The notes under the pieces: model-generated
Told to the model about the DNA's origin: nothing
Databases searched by the model: none
What the model saw: only the letters and a program-made list of their open reading frames with translations
Position numbers and translations under genes: made by a program
NCBI GenBank assembly: GCA_014239365.1
Contig: JAAZZB010000003.1
Location: forward strand, 1-64,000
Length of the DNA: 64,000 nt
Reading direction: 5' to 3'
DNA from: Verrucomicrobiia bacterium
Lineage (GTDB): Bacteria; Verrucomicrobiota; Verrucomicrobiia; Limisphaerales; UBA1100
Shown: one piece after another, positions 26,770 to 36,117 of the stretch
How positions within the stretch are numbered: the stretch's first letter is position 1
Layout: the number at the start of each line of letters is the position of its first letter

Positions 26770-28116
26770 TTACTTTCGTTTTGGTTTCATCTCGATCTGT
26801 CCGAGAATCGTCCAGCCTTCCATTGTGGGCAGCTTATTAGCCAAACGAATTGAGGGCTTCCTCAGCCAAGGATCTTCAATTCCAAAACCCAGCTGGTAGG
26901 TTCCTGATTTCACTGGAGTAACTAAAGATGCCTTGAGTTCAAACTTACCGGGTAACCATTTACGGACATCATCTTTCAGTTGAACTGAGGATAACACCGT
27001 TCTCTGGGCATCCAGCCACGCCAACTTGATGGGCCACGGATAATAAAATGGTGCCACCCCTTCATTCACTCCCTTTAATATGACCGTGCATCGAGCACCG
27101 GGCACAACGCTTCGTAAGCGGCGAATTTCAGTCAGTCGAAACTGGTATCCCATTTGCCGAACCAGTTGGTCACTACGAGCGATAAAAGTATCTGAGGTCT
27201 CGGCCTCCAAGGCCGGCCCGTAAGGCCCAACCCATGAAAAATGTGACCGGTCCACCATTTCCCGGGTGAGATCCCACCGTTTGCCCAACCATTTTCTGGC
27301 CGCATTAGGCACCATCTCTCCGCCAACCACCGTCTGTTTCCAGGAATCGATGCGACCGGATTTCCGCATTCGGGCAAGAAAGGACCAATCCTTCCCGTTA
27401 TCGGTATCCTCAGGAAACATGTCATCATGGAACCCAATGGAGTGATATTTGGCAAGCGTACCGTCGGCGTAACGGGCCATGAGCTGCTTGTTGGGAAATG
27501 CCTTTAAGTAAGCCCGCAGGACACGATGCTGTGTGGCCTCTGAGGCAAACAATTCCTCACGGGGGTAAGTGTGCCACTCGCCCCAGAACCCCAAGAGACC
27601 CAGTTGTATAAAGGCCACGCGGGGATGAGTGTTATAACGTTTACCCATGGCGGCAATTAACCGCTCCAGTGCCATCACCATTTGCGGATGGTTATAGTCC
27701 GGGCTCTTGCCTCCTCCATGTGCATTGTAAACCTTTTCAGTCACTCCCTTGGCCCGCAACCAATCAGGGAGTCCTGAAATTTTTCTTGGATAATCCACAT
27801 AAACACGGAGTACAATATGCTTGCCAGTCGCCCGTGGATGTGACCATTGCTTCTTCTCCCAAGCCTCAAAGGCGTACCTGCCCTCAACCGGTTCAAGTTC
27901 TTTCCATGAAACATACTGGAAGACCATTGAGTAGGGTCGACGAATCTTGCCTGCAGTCGTATAAAGGCAGTAACCCTTGAGCGGATTATCCAAGGGACCG
28001 GGAGCCGAAGCCGGTCGAATAACCACAAGCCCACCGTCCGTTTTTTTAGAATCTGCTGCTTCAAGGAAAGCAACTAGCAACAGACCAACAAGAAAAACTC
28101 TTAAGAAAGGAAACAT
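26770..28116 (-). CDS. DUF4832/DUF4874-like secreted glycosidase-type protein
   Basis: A 448-residue exported protein with signal peptide 1-20. The order of blocks fits the DUF4874-DUF4832 pair: NPLKGYCLYT near residue 43, then SWKELEPVEGRY (a start like GH-type TIM barrels), then VAFIQLGLLGFWGEWHTYP around 165-185 with possible acid residues, FHDDMFPEDT, and a C-terminal beta domain about 330-448 (ELKASLVTPVKSGTYQLG). The family is predicted to be a TIM-barrel glycoside hydrolase but is uncharacterised. Its start codon shares one base with the stop of the sulfatase upstream (TAATG), so it is coupled to it and may act on the desulfated product. It lies between the two copies of the 147-base repeat. 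Confidence 0.82.
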   Translation of the reverse strand: MFPFLRVFLVGLLLVAFLEAADSKKTDGGLVVIRPASAPGPLDNPLKGYCLYTTAGKIRRPYSMVFQYVSWKELEPVEGRYAFEAWEKKQWSHPRATGKHIVLRVYVDYPRKISGLPDWLRAKGVTEKVYNAHGGGKSPDYNHPQMVMALERLIAAMGKRYNTHPRVAFIQLGLLGFWGEWHTYPREELFASEATQHRVLRAYLKAFPNKQLMARYADGTLAKYHSIGFHDDMFPEDTDNGKDWSFLARMRKSGRIDSWKQTVVGGEMVPNAARKWLGKRWDLTREMVDRSHFSWVGPYGPALEAETSDTFIARSDQLVRQMGYQFRLTEIRRLRSVVPGARCTVILKGVNEGVAPFYYPWPIKLAWLDAQRTVLSSVQLKDDVRKWLPGKFELKASLVTPVKSGTYQLGFGIEDPWLRKPSIRLANKLPTMEGWTILGQIEMKPKRK

Positions 28117-29492
28117 TACTGCGTGGGAAGAGGCACGTGGGCCTCTTTCATTAGGACGGCCATTTGGGCGGCGCGGTCGGGCTGGGATTTTGCGAGGTCG
28201 TTTTTTTCGTAGGGATCGGTGGCGAGGTTGAAGAGCTCGAGCGGTTTGCCTACGGGACGGTAGGCTTTCCAGTTGCCGGTGCGGAGGGCTTGGGAGCGGA
28301 TCTTGCTCGCGCCAGTGCAGAATTCAAAATACAGATAATCGTGCTGGGCTTGTTTCTTCGATGCACCGCGCAGGGTGGGTAGGAATGAAATGCCGTCGCT
28401 TTGTTTGGGGACGGGTTGGCCGGTGAGTTCGCACATCGTGGGCAGCATATCCTGAAAGGCGCTGAGGTGGGCGGTGGTGTTGCCGGGGGCAATAACGCCG
28501 GGCCAGCGGGCGAGCATCGGGGTGCGGATGCCGCCTTCGTGCATATCGCGTTTGTAGCCGCGCAAGCCGCCGGTGGAATTCCAAAACGCCGGGTCGTGCC
28601 CGCCTTCCTTGTGCGCGCCATTGTCGCTGGCGAACATCACGAGCGTGTTGTCATCGATGCCCAGTTCCGCAAGCAACGCGAGCACCGCGCCCACTTCGTT
28701 ATCGAGATGCTCCATCATTGCGGCGAACCCGGCGATGGGATTGACGACGTTCGGGCACGGCTCACCGCCCGCGCCATATCGGCCAATTTTCTTGTCGAAC
28801 TGCGGAAACACTTTGCGCCATTTATCGTGCAGTTCCTTGGGCGCGTGCATCGCCGCGTGCGGGATGGCGGTGGGGATGTAACAAAAAAACGGTTCCTTCG
28901 CCGCCGCACTGCGCCGAATAAAATCGCGCGCGTGCTCCATCAGTGGCGTGTGAATGTATGTGCCTTTTTTTAGCGGAACTTCCTTTCCGTTGTGCACGGC
29001 TGTGCGTGGATAATACGTGTGGGCGATCACCTGACTTTTCCAGCCATAATATTCATCAAACCCGTGGCTCAATGGATTGCTCGCGCCCGGAATATGCGTG
29101 TGCCCGAGCCCCCACTTGCCAAACGCCCCCGTGCGATAACCCGCCGCCTTGAACACCTCCGGCAGCACCGTCATCTTCACATCCAACGCCGCTCCGTTTT
29201 CATTTCCCAAATTGCCGCGCACGTAACAATGCCCCGAGTGCTGGCCGGTCATCAACACCGCGCGGCTCGGCGTGCAAACGGTATTGCCCGAATAATGCGC
29301 CGTGAACTTCAAGCCCTCTTTCGCCAATCGATCGATGTGCGGCGTCTTAAATTTTTTCTGTCCGTAACACGACAAATCGCCGTAGCCCAAATCGTCGGCA
29401 AGAATGTAAATGACATTAGGCTTCCCCGCCGCGTGAGCAGAAGGCGTGACACATTGCGAAATCAAAAAGAGCGCAGCAAATAGAGTTTTCAT
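28116..29492 (-). CDS. Secreted arylsulfatase A family sulfatase
   Basis: A 458-residue exported sulfatase with signal peptide 1-22. The metal-binding ADD is at 32-34 and the formylglycine motif C73-T-P-S-R is complete with the downstream LMTGQ. GKWGLGH and the late SDNGAHKEGGHDP block follow, as does the C-terminal strand LELFNLATDPYE. Cys73 must be converted to formylglycine by a maturation enzyme not present in this window. The closest type is S1_16-like arylsulfatase by motif order; the substrate is unknown, probably a sulfated glycan. Its stop overlaps the start of the DUF4832-like gene, and part of it is duplicated at 26500-26646. Confidence 0.93.
   Translation of the reverse strand: MKTLFAALFLISQCVTPSAHAAGKPNVIYILADDLGYGDLSCYGQKKFKTPHIDRLAKEGLKFTAHYSGNTVCTPSRAVLMTGQHSGHCYVRGNLGNENGAALDVKMTVLPEVFKAAGYRTGAFGKWGLGHTHIPGASNPLSHGFDEYYGWKSQVIAHTYYPRTAVHNGKEVPLKKGTYIHTPLMEHARDFIRRSAAAKEPFFCYIPTAIPHAAMHAPKELHDKWRKVFPQFDKKIGRYGAGGEPCPNVVNPIAGFAAMMEHLDNEVGAVLALLAELGIDDNTLVMFASDNGAHKEGGHDPAFWNSTGGLRGYKRDMHEGGIRTPMLARWPGVIAPGNTTAHLSAFQDMLPTMCELTGQPVPKQSDGISFLPTLRGASKKQAQHDYLYFEFCTGASKIRSQALRTGNWKAYRPVGKPLELFNLATDPYEKNDLAKSQPDRAAQMAVLMKEAHVPLPTQ
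28307..28453. repeat. Direct repeat copy B (147 bp)
   Basis: Lies inside the intact sulfatase and matches copy A at 26500-26646 with about five differences by eye. In the protein it covers the region around MLPTMCELTGQPVPKQSDG to YLYFEFCTGA. Confidence 0.9.
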
Positions 29493-29576
29493 CGGCGCAA
29501 GCTTACCGCGTGCTCAATACCGATACAAGCGCACCATTGCAGCTTTTGGAGTGCGCTCTGCCACCGCGCTCCAAAT

Positions 29577-31064
29577 TTATTTCACCGGCTGATCCCACAG
29601 GGGAAAAGGATCGTCGAGTCGCTGCATTTCTTTGAGTAGTAACGCTTCCATTTCTTTGCGTTTGGCGGCGTACTTCGGATTGTGGGCGAGGTTGAATTGT
29701 TCGGGATGCGGCTCGGCGAATTTCCGCATCGCGTGATGTTCGGCGAGGTATTCGTGCGGGTTGATTTTTAGATTGAAGAGTTGGGTCTTGCGGACCGTGC
29801 CGTTCATCACATCGTACTTGATGAGCTTCCAATCGCCTCGGCGCACGCTGCGCATTCCGGGTTTGGTGCCGCCGCAGTAGACGCCAAAGAGCGTGTCGCG
29901 CACGGTCTGGGTTTTGCCCATCAACACCGGCACGGCGCTGCGACCTTCGTTGGTGGCGGGCGGCGCGATGCCCGCGAGGCCGCACACGGTGGCGAGGGTA
30001 TCGAGCAAATAAATATTCCCCTGCGCGCGGCTGCCGGGTTTGATGCCGGGGCCTTTCACGATGAACGGCACGCGCCACGTGTGCTCGTACAAATTCTGTT
30101 TCCCCTGCAAGCCGTGCCGGCCAATGGCCATTCCGTGGTCGGCGGTATATATAATATACGTGTTGTCGAGCTCGCCCATCGCCTTGAGTTTTTTCAACAC
30201 ACGCCCAATTTGGATGTCGATGTTTTCGTTACAGGCAAATTGCCGACCAATCTCGTTGCGGATCGTGCGTTCATCGCGCCGCTGCCACACGCCGGAAACA
30301 TTCACCTCATCGCGCAGCCCGGGATGGCCGTGGTGGAATGGATGTTTCGGCAGCCAGTTGATTGGCAGCTTCGGCTGCTTCGCATTCGCGGGCGGGGGGG
30401 CTTTGCGATTGGTGTGATTCACCGCGCCATATTTTTTTAACAACTCCGGCGTGCCATCGCGTTTGTCATGCGGATGGGAGAAGCCAAAATAAATCAAAAA
30501 CGGATCGGCATCCTTCGCCGCTTCGCGCGCGCCCAAATAATCCAGCACCTGCTCCGCGTGCCACGCGCTGCCGGTTTCCGCCGAGCCACCGCGTTTGGTG
30601 GCCACACGGCTCACGGTAAACTGCGCGTTGGCCGCATCATAACTGTTGCCGCGTTTGCACGTGCGCATCGTGTCGTACCCCGCACGATTGAACACCGCCG
30701 CCAACGTGTGTTGCGCCAAATCCGGCGGCACGAGTTTGGGATTGCGAACGTGAGGATTCATCGCCCGCCCGCGCTTATCCGGAATATGCCAAACCGTGCG
30801 CCCGCTCATAATCATATGCCGCGACGCCGTGCAAACACCGCCCACCCACGACCCCATTTGATACGCGCCATCGATCACCATCCCCTCGGCGGCAAGTTTC
30901 CCAATCACCGGCGCATCCAGCGCGCTACTCGGATGATAACACTTCAAATCAAACGGCGATTGATCATCGACGATGATATATAAAATATTGGGGCGTTTCT
31001 GGGCGGCGCTTGCGGTTAATGACCAACACAGCGTCAGAACGAGTAATAGTGCGATTCGTTTCAT
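29577..31064 (-). CDS. Secreted sulfatase
   Basis: A 495-residue exported sulfatase with signal peptide 1-21. The formylglycine site is C78-T-A-S-R followed by HMIMSGR, a C-x-A-x-R variant accepted by the formylglycine-generating enzyme. The VDD metal motif is at about 32-34. FGFSHPHDKRDGTPE and TADHGMAIGRHGLQGKQNLYEHTWRVPF-type blocks (quoted in parts: TADHGMAIG, GKQNLYEHTWR) resemble choline-sulfatase or glycosaminoglycan sulfatases. It is the third of three adjacent minus-strand sulfatases, two bases after the preceding one, so it is almost certainly in the same transcript. Substrate unknown. Confidence 0.92.
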   Translation of the reverse strand: MKRIALLLVLTLCWSLTASAAQKRPNILYIIVDDQSPFDLKCYHPSSALDAPVIGKLAAEGMVIDGAYQMGSWVGGVCTASRHMIMSGRTVWHIPDKRGRAMNPHVRNPKLVPPDLAQHTLAAVFNRAGYDTMRTCKRGNSYDAANAQFTVSRVATKRGGSAETGSAWHAEQVLDYLGAREAAKDADPFLIYFGFSHPHDKRDGTPELLKKYGAVNHTNRKAPPPANAKQPKLPINWLPKHPFHHGHPGLRDEVNVSGVWQRRDERTIRNEIGRQFACNENIDIQIGRVLKKLKAMGELDNTYIIYTADHGMAIGRHGLQGKQNLYEHTWRVPFIVKGPGIKPGSRAQGNIYLLDTLATVCGLAGIAPPATNEGRSAVPVLMGKTQTVRDTLFGVYCGGTKPGMRSVRRGDWKLIKYDVMNGTVRKTQLFNLKINPHEYLAEHHAMRKFAEPHPEQFNLAHNPKYAAKRKEMEALLLKEMQRLDDPFPLWDQPVK

Positions 31065-31066
31065 AA

Positions 31067-32458
31067 TTATTTTTCCAAACGCGCGCGCAATTGCTTGAGC
31101 AATGCGGCGGCTTTTTGGGGTTGGATTTTGGCGAGGTTTTGGGTTTCGGCGGCGGGCGTGGTGTGGTCGTATAATTCCAGCTCGCCGCTGCGATGGGCGA
31201 TGAGGCGATGGGTGGCGGTGCGGATGGTTTGCGCGTTGCCTTTGTACGCGAAGGCGGGATGACCTTTGGCGTTTGGATTTTTAAGAATAGGCATAAGCGA
31301 TTGTCCGTTGAGATTGGCGGGCGGCTTGAGGCCGGTGAGATCGCAAACGGTTGGGAAAATATCAAGCGTCTCGACCATCGCTTGCGTGGACTTGCCGCGC
31401 GCGGTGAGGCCGGGATGGCTGATGATGAGCGGCGAGCGCAGGGATTCCTCAAAGAGCGCGTGCTTGCCCCAGATGGCGTGCTCGCCAAGATGCCAACCGT
31501 GATCGCCCCACAACACGATGACGGTATTTTCGCGTAGCTTCAATTCGTCCAACCGCACGAGCAAACGGCCCACCATTGCGTCGGCATACGTCACGCACGC
31601 GGCGTAATGCTTGCGCACTTCCAGCGCGAAGGCGGCATCGGTGTTCGGGTTGCGCTTCCACCGATTGTATTTCATAAACTCACCCGAACCGTGCCAAGTG
31701 GTTTTGCCCGATGGCTTTTGCGGATGCGCCGTGGCGGGCAGTTTGGCATCGCGATAGTGCTTCATATATTTCGCCGGCGCGCCAAAAGGCAAATGCGGAC
31801 GAATGATTCCCACCGCGAGAAAAAATGGTTTACTATCTTTCGCCAATGAATCGATTTGCTTCAACGCCTCGTCGGTGATGAGGCCATCGGGATAGGCGGT
31901 GTCCGGCCCGTCAAAGGCTTGAAACAAATCCATCCCCTTTGCGTTCCCGCGAATCTCGCCATTGGCCAAGCCGTGCATCGCGCCGCGCGGATGTTTCCAA
32001 GGCCCGGCGGGCAACAGATGCCGCGTCCACGCGCCGGGCATTTCCGGCTGTGCGGCGTCGTCCCAATCCGCCCCACCGCGTCCGCCGGGATGATGCGACA
32101 CTTTGCCAACCGAAACCGTCGTGTACCCGTGCGCCCGAAACCAAGCGGGAAAGCTCCGGCCCTTGATCGCCTCGCGCCGTTGAAAAAGCGCACCGTTGCT
32201 GGCCGGCCCATAAGTGCCCGTGAGCAACGTAAACCGCGACGCTCCGCACGTGGGCGCCTGCACATAATGCCGATGAAACACCCGTCCGCGAGCGGCAAGC
32301 CCATCGATATTCGGTGAGTGAATATAATCAACACCAAAGCACTTCAACTCCGGCCGCAAATCATCGATGCAGATCAGCAGCACATTCGGCCGCTCCACGG
32401 ATTCCGCTGCCAACACCAGCGGGCACATCGCGGCAAAAATAAAAATGAGGGTTCGCAT
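31067..32458 (-). CDS. Secreted sulfatase (iduronate-2-sulfatase-like)
   Basis: A 463-residue exported protein with signal peptide 1-18. IDD metal motif near residues 31-33; formylglycine motif C71-G-A-S-R with FTLLTGTYG; the conserved [26 protein letters not shown] and [10 protein letters not shown] blocks are those of iduronate-2-sulfatase-type (S1_7-like) enzymes. The frame stays open upstream by 53 codons, but those residues show no signal peptide or family similarity and start 32458 is preferred. It is the middle gene of a three-sulfatase minus-strand group; 68 bases separate it from the upstream sulfatase. Confidence 0.92.
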   Translation of the reverse strand: MRTLIFIFAAMCPLVLAAESVERPNVLLICIDDLRPELKCFGVDYIHSPNIDGLAARGRVFHRHYVQAPTCGASRFTLLTGTYGPASNGALFQRREAIKGRSFPAWFRAHGYTTVSVGKVSHHPGGRGGADWDDAAQPEMPGAWTRHLLPAGPWKHPRGAMHGLANGEIRGNAKGMDLFQAFDGPDTAYPDGLITDEALKQIDSLAKDSKPFFLAVGIIRPHLPFGAPAKYMKHYRDAKLPATAHPQKPSGKTTWHGSGEFMKYNRWKRNPNTDAAFALEVRKHYAACVTYADAMVGRLLVRLDELKLRENTVIVLWGDHGWHLGEHAIWGKHALFEESLRSPLIISHPGLTARGKSTQAMVETLDIFPTVCDLTGLKPPANLNGQSLMPILKNPNAKGHPAFAYKGNAQTIRTATHRLIAHRSGELELYDHTTPAAETQNLAKIQPQKAAALLKQLRARLEK

Positions 32459-32526
32459 AAGTCGGGGAAACTTCGCAAAAAGCCGTGCCCAAGGCAAACG
32501 CAATGCTTGCGCGAACATTGAGGATG

Positions 32527-33933
32527 CTACTTTTTCCGGCGCTTCAACCAATAGCCGTACTCCGGCCGTTGTTTCCATTCCTCGAAATACGGTTGGTAGG
32601 CTTTCATATCCGACCAAAAAATCCGTGGCGGTTGCGGGCCGACTTTGCCTTCGGGATAATCCTTGCCCGATTTGCTCGCCTCGATGGAGGCGTTGGACGC
32701 TTCCAATTGCTTGCGCATTCGTCGCGCAATTTCCGGCTTACTTTTGATGAGATTGTTTCTTTCCGCAATGTCCGCCGCCAGATTGTACAACTCCAGCCGC
32801 CGATCGTTTTTGCCGGGGAACAATAGCAGCTTGTAATCGTTATCAATTATCGCCAAGCGATTGCGACTGCGAAAGGGCAACGGCTTCGTGCGCGGCCCAA
32901 TCTCTTTCGCAAACAACGGCAGCAAACTCATCCCATCTTGCGGCTGCAACATCGACGCCTTTGGCAAACCGCACACTTCCGCCAGCGTCGGAAAAATATC
33001 CACCGCGCCCGCCGGATGTTGGGTGATGCGTGGCTTCGTGATGCCCGCGGGCCATTCGATGATCGCCGGCACGCGCAGGCCGCCTTCGTACATACTGCCT
33101 TTGAAATCGCGCAAGCCGCCGGTGGTGCTCGGCTGTAAACCCGGCAAACCACCATTGTCGCTCGTAAACCACACGAGCGTATTCCGCGCCACCTTCAAAT
33201 CGCGCAGACCCTTTCGCAACGTACCGATGCTGCGATCCATCGCCACCAATTCGCCGTAATGATTTTGTGCCTTGTCGCTGAGCTTCGCAAAATTCTTTTT
33301 GTCCGCATCCGACGCCACCCAAGGGCTATGCGGCGTGCCGTACCACAACACCGCGAAAAACGGTTTGTTCGCCTTCACCTTCGCGCCAATAAATTTCAAC
33401 GCTTCCTCAACTACAATTTCGGAAGAGTCGCCTTTGAAATCTTCGAACTTCCCTTTGCGACTCATCAACGGATCGCGTTCAAAAAAATTTGTCACCGACA
33501 CCCATTCATCAAACCCAAACCCGCCCGGCCCATGTGTGTCGTTTTTGAAAATCGGAACCCCCGGCCCGCGTAATCCATTGAGATGCCACTTGCCAAAATG
33601 CCCCGTCGCGTACCCCGCCTTCTTCATCGCCACCGAAAGCGTCTTCTCCTGTTTGCGCAACGCGTAGCCGTGATCGAACACCCCCGTCCGATCGTGCGTG
33701 CGACCCGTGAGCACCGTCGCCCGCGTCGGCGAACAAACCGGTCCGCCCGCATAAAACCGATCAAACCGCAACCCCGCCCGCGCCATCGCATCGAGGTGCG
33801 GCGTCTTGAGAACAGGATGATTGTAGTAACCCGTTTGGCCCCAGCCTTGGTCATCGGCCATCACCAAAACCACATTCGGCACCGCCCCCACCACCCAAGT
33901 CGCCGAGGTGAACAGCAGAAAAATGAATCGCAT
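32527..33933 (-). CDS. Secreted arylsulfatase
   Basis: A 468-residue exported sulfatase with signal peptide 1-17. ADD metal motif at 26-28; formylglycine motif C67-S-P-T-R with [15 protein letters not shown] and [10 protein letters not shown] blocks; and the C-terminal [16 protein letters not shown] strand. The order of blocks fits the arylsulfatase A/N-acetylgalactosamine-sulfatase-like group. It is first in the three-gene sulfatase run and diverges from the NIPSNAP gene across about 78 bases, which should hold its promoter. The substrate is a sulfate ester, probably on an algal or animal glycan; this is inference. Confidence 0.92.
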   Translation of the reverse strand: MRFIFLLFTSATWVVGAVPNVVLVMADDQGWGQTGYYNHPVLKTPHLDAMARAGLRFDRFYAGGPVCSPTRATVLTGRTHDRTGVFDHGYALRKQEKTLSVAMKKAGYATGHFGKWHLNGLRGPGVPIFKNDTHGPGGFGFDEWVSVTNFFERDPLMSRKGKFEDFKGDSSEIVVEEALKFIGAKVKANKPFFAVLWYGTPHSPWVASDADKKNFAKLSDKAQNHYGELVAMDRSIGTLRKGLRDLKVARNTLVWFTSDNGGLPGLQPSTTGGLRDFKGSMYEGGLRVPAIIEWPAGITKPRITQHPAGAVDIFPTLAEVCGLPKASMLQPQDGMSLLPLFAKEIGPRTKPLPFRSRNRLAIIDNDYKLLLFPGKNDRRLELYNLAADIAERNNLIKSKPEIARRMRKQLEASNASIEASKSGKDYPEGKVGPQPPRIFWSDMKAYQPYFEEWKQRPEYGYWLKRRKK

Positions 33934-34011
33934 GCCCGAAGGATAGCGGATTTTTTCAGGTTAGACGAGTTCCCCCTCGTCACTTCCTGTCCATGAAATC
34001 CACTTGCCGCG

Positions 34012-36114
34012 ATGGCACGCCAACGCCACGCTCTCCGGGTGATCATTCGCTCCCTCATCCTTGGCTGCCTTGCACTGACTGCCACGGGCGCGCCGGCCCA
34101 ATGGCGGCAGAGCTTTGATGCGGGCTACTTCGATGCCCAAGGCCAATGGGTCGGGGGCTCGGAGATCATGCACCTTGCAGCGCATGGCGGAAAACTCTTC
34201 GCCGCCAACGGGTATTGGCTCGACGCGCGCTGGGTGATCCCGCCCAAGGGTCAGAAACAATCAGCACAGGTGCTACGGCTGGACAAGGCCGACGGGCGTT
34301 GGCAGGTGGACCTCGATCTCGGCCGGGCCAATGACCTCGGGCTGGAATTCATGAAGGGCAACATTCTCAAGTCCGTTTCCTTCTCCACCACGGGCGAAGG
34401 CCGCGTGCTCAATGCGCCGGTGAAACTGCTGGTGATGGCCGCCGGCGCGAATTTCGAGCGGGGCGGCGCGGTGTCGGCCTGGGTGCGCGATGATGCCGCG
34501 GGCAAATGGCATCACACCCTCGTGCGGCACGGCTCCAATGCCGGCGGCGTGCGCTGGGTGCCGCGCGATTTGCAGGTGTACCGCGATCGTGTGACCGGCA
34601 TCGACCGCATCTTCCTGCTGCTCGGCAATCCCGGCATCATCAGCGGTGTGTACGATCCGCGCGAGCCATCACGCATCCGCTGGGATAGGCACGTGGAGTT
34701 TCCGTTCCTGGAAAAGGGCAGCTTCTTCACGCGCCCGCTTGGAATTGCCGAGGCCAATAACGCCCTGCACTTTTCCGAGGGGCCGTCCATCTTCCGCCGC
34801 ATCGACGGCAAACGCCCGCGTTGGAAGGAAATTCTCAACCTCGCCGAGGACACCGACACCGACGTCGGCGGCATCCGCGGATTGACCGCCATTGCCAACC
34901 CCAACGGCAAAGGCCAATCGCTCCTCTTTGTGTGGGCACCCGGCGAGCGAGCGCAAAGTCAGGTAAAGCGGCTCGATCCCGACGGCAAAGGCGGCTACAC
35001 GCTGCACGACGAGGCCAACCTCGGCCAGCTCATGAGCCGCCACCTCGGCGTGAAAATCCCTTACACCCTCGGCGGGCATAACATGATGTACCCCGTCCCC
35101 CATCCCGCCACCGGTGCGCCCGTGCATATCATCGGTTTTTACGGCAGCATGGCCGGCAAGCCGAAGCGGATGTGGAAAGGCAGCCGCTTTTACGGCGGTG
35201 CCCTCTTCGCCCTGCGCACTGCCGCCGGAAAATACACCGTGCACGAGGTCAACGGCCCTTATGCGCCGGGCAAGACGTTGCTCGTTTCTCCGCGCGCCTT
35301 TTGTCGGTCGCCGTTTGATCCCAGGGAAATCTTCATCGGCGGCCATGACTCGAGCAACAAGATTTCGGACAACCTTGCGTGGATTTTCCGCGCACCACTT
35401 TCCGTAGCTTTGGGCGTGGAAAAAGGTGAACCCGCGCCCACTTTGCCCGATCGTTCCCCGCGCATGCCGCGTGTGGACGCCGGCCCCGTGTACGAACTAC
35501 GCATCTACGCCGCGGCCGAGGACCGGATGGGCCATCTCATCAAACGTTTTCAGGAACACACAGACCGCCTGTTCAAGAAACACCGCATGGAGCCCATCGC
35601 CTACTGGCTGCCCACCGACGGCACGGCTAAGGAACGGCGGCGGTTCGTTTACATTCTCAAGCACCCTTCCCGCTACGCCGCCTACCAAAACTGGAATGCC
35701 TTCACGCACGATCCTGAATGGAAGCGCGTGCTTGAGCGGCCGGAATTCCAACGCCTGCTCAGCGAACGCCCCACGAGCATTTTCCTGAACACTTCGCCCT
35801 TGCTGCCCGCTCCTCAGCCCGGCGGCATTTACGAGCTGCGCACTTTCACCACCCAACCAGCCCGGCTCGCCGCCATGCGGAAACAAGTCGCGAAAGACGC
35901 CGCCAATCTGCTCGTCTCCCGCGGCATCACCCCGCTCGTACATTGGCAGCCGTACGACCAGCCGGAGTCCACGACCACCCTCATCCAGCTGTATCATCAC
36001 AAAAGCCGGACGCAGGCCGATGAAAACTGGCGTGCGGTGGAGGGCAAATTGAAATGGGGTGCCAAGCCGAAGGCGATGTTCCTGAAGCCACTGGATTTTT
36101 CGCCACTGAAATAG
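34012..36114 (+). CDS. Secreted protein with propeller-like region and two NIPSNAP domains
   Basis: A 700-residue protein. An N-terminal hydrophobic segment (about 13-28) looks like a signal peptide. Residues about 35-480 have repeating beta units with Gly/Trp/Asp turns (LAAHGGKLFAANGYW, GGVRWVPRDLQVYRD, IRGLTAIANPNGKGQSLL), probably a propeller; I recognise no named family for it. Residues about 490-595 are a NIPSNAP domain (VYELRIYAA, FVYILKHPSRYAAYQNW). A second NIPSNAP copy follows at about 605-697 (GIYELRTFTTQPA). NIPSNAP ferredoxin-like domains are common in PVC secreted proteins, often doubled; the role is unknown. It ends three bases before the convergent FecR gene. Confidence 0.82.
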   Translation: MARQRHALRVIIRSLILGCLALTATGAPAQWRQSFDAGYFDAQGQWVGGSEIMHLAAHGGKLFAANGYWLDARWVIPPKGQKQSAQVLRLDKADGRWQVDLDLGRANDLGLEFMKGNILKSVSFSTTGEGRVLNAPVKLLVMAAGANFERGGAVSAWVRDDAAGKWHHTLVRHGSNAGGVRWVPRDLQVYRDRVTGIDRIFLLLGNPGIISGVYDPREPSRIRWDRHVEFPFLEKGSFFTRPLGIAEANNALHFSEGPSIFRRIDGKRPRWKEILNLAEDTDTDVGGIRGLTAIANPNGKGQSLLFVWAPGERAQSQVKRLDPDGKGGYTLHDEANLGQLMSRHLGVKIPYTLGGHNMMYPVPHPATGAPVHIIGFYGSMAGKPKRMWKGSRFYGGALFALRTAAGKYTVHEVNGPYAPGKTLLVSPRAFCRSPFDPREIFIGGHDSSNKISDNLAWIFRAPLSVALGVEKGEPAPTLPDRSPRMPRVDAGPVYELRIYAAAEDRMGHLIKRFQEHTDRLFKKHRMEPIAYWLPTDGTAKERRRFVYILKHPSRYAAYQNWNAFTHDPEWKRVLERPEFQRLLSERPTSIFLNTSPLLPAPQPGGIYELRTFTTQPARLAAMRKQVAKDAANLLVSRGITPLVHWQPYDQPESTTTLIQLYHHKSRTQADENWRAVEGKLKWGAKPKAMFLKPLDFSPLK

Positions 36115-36117
36115 CGG

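Noticed and set aside
32459-32617. 53-codon upstream extension of the sulfatase starting at 32458
   Set aside because: It would bury the signal peptide inside the protein and overlap the upstream sulfatase.
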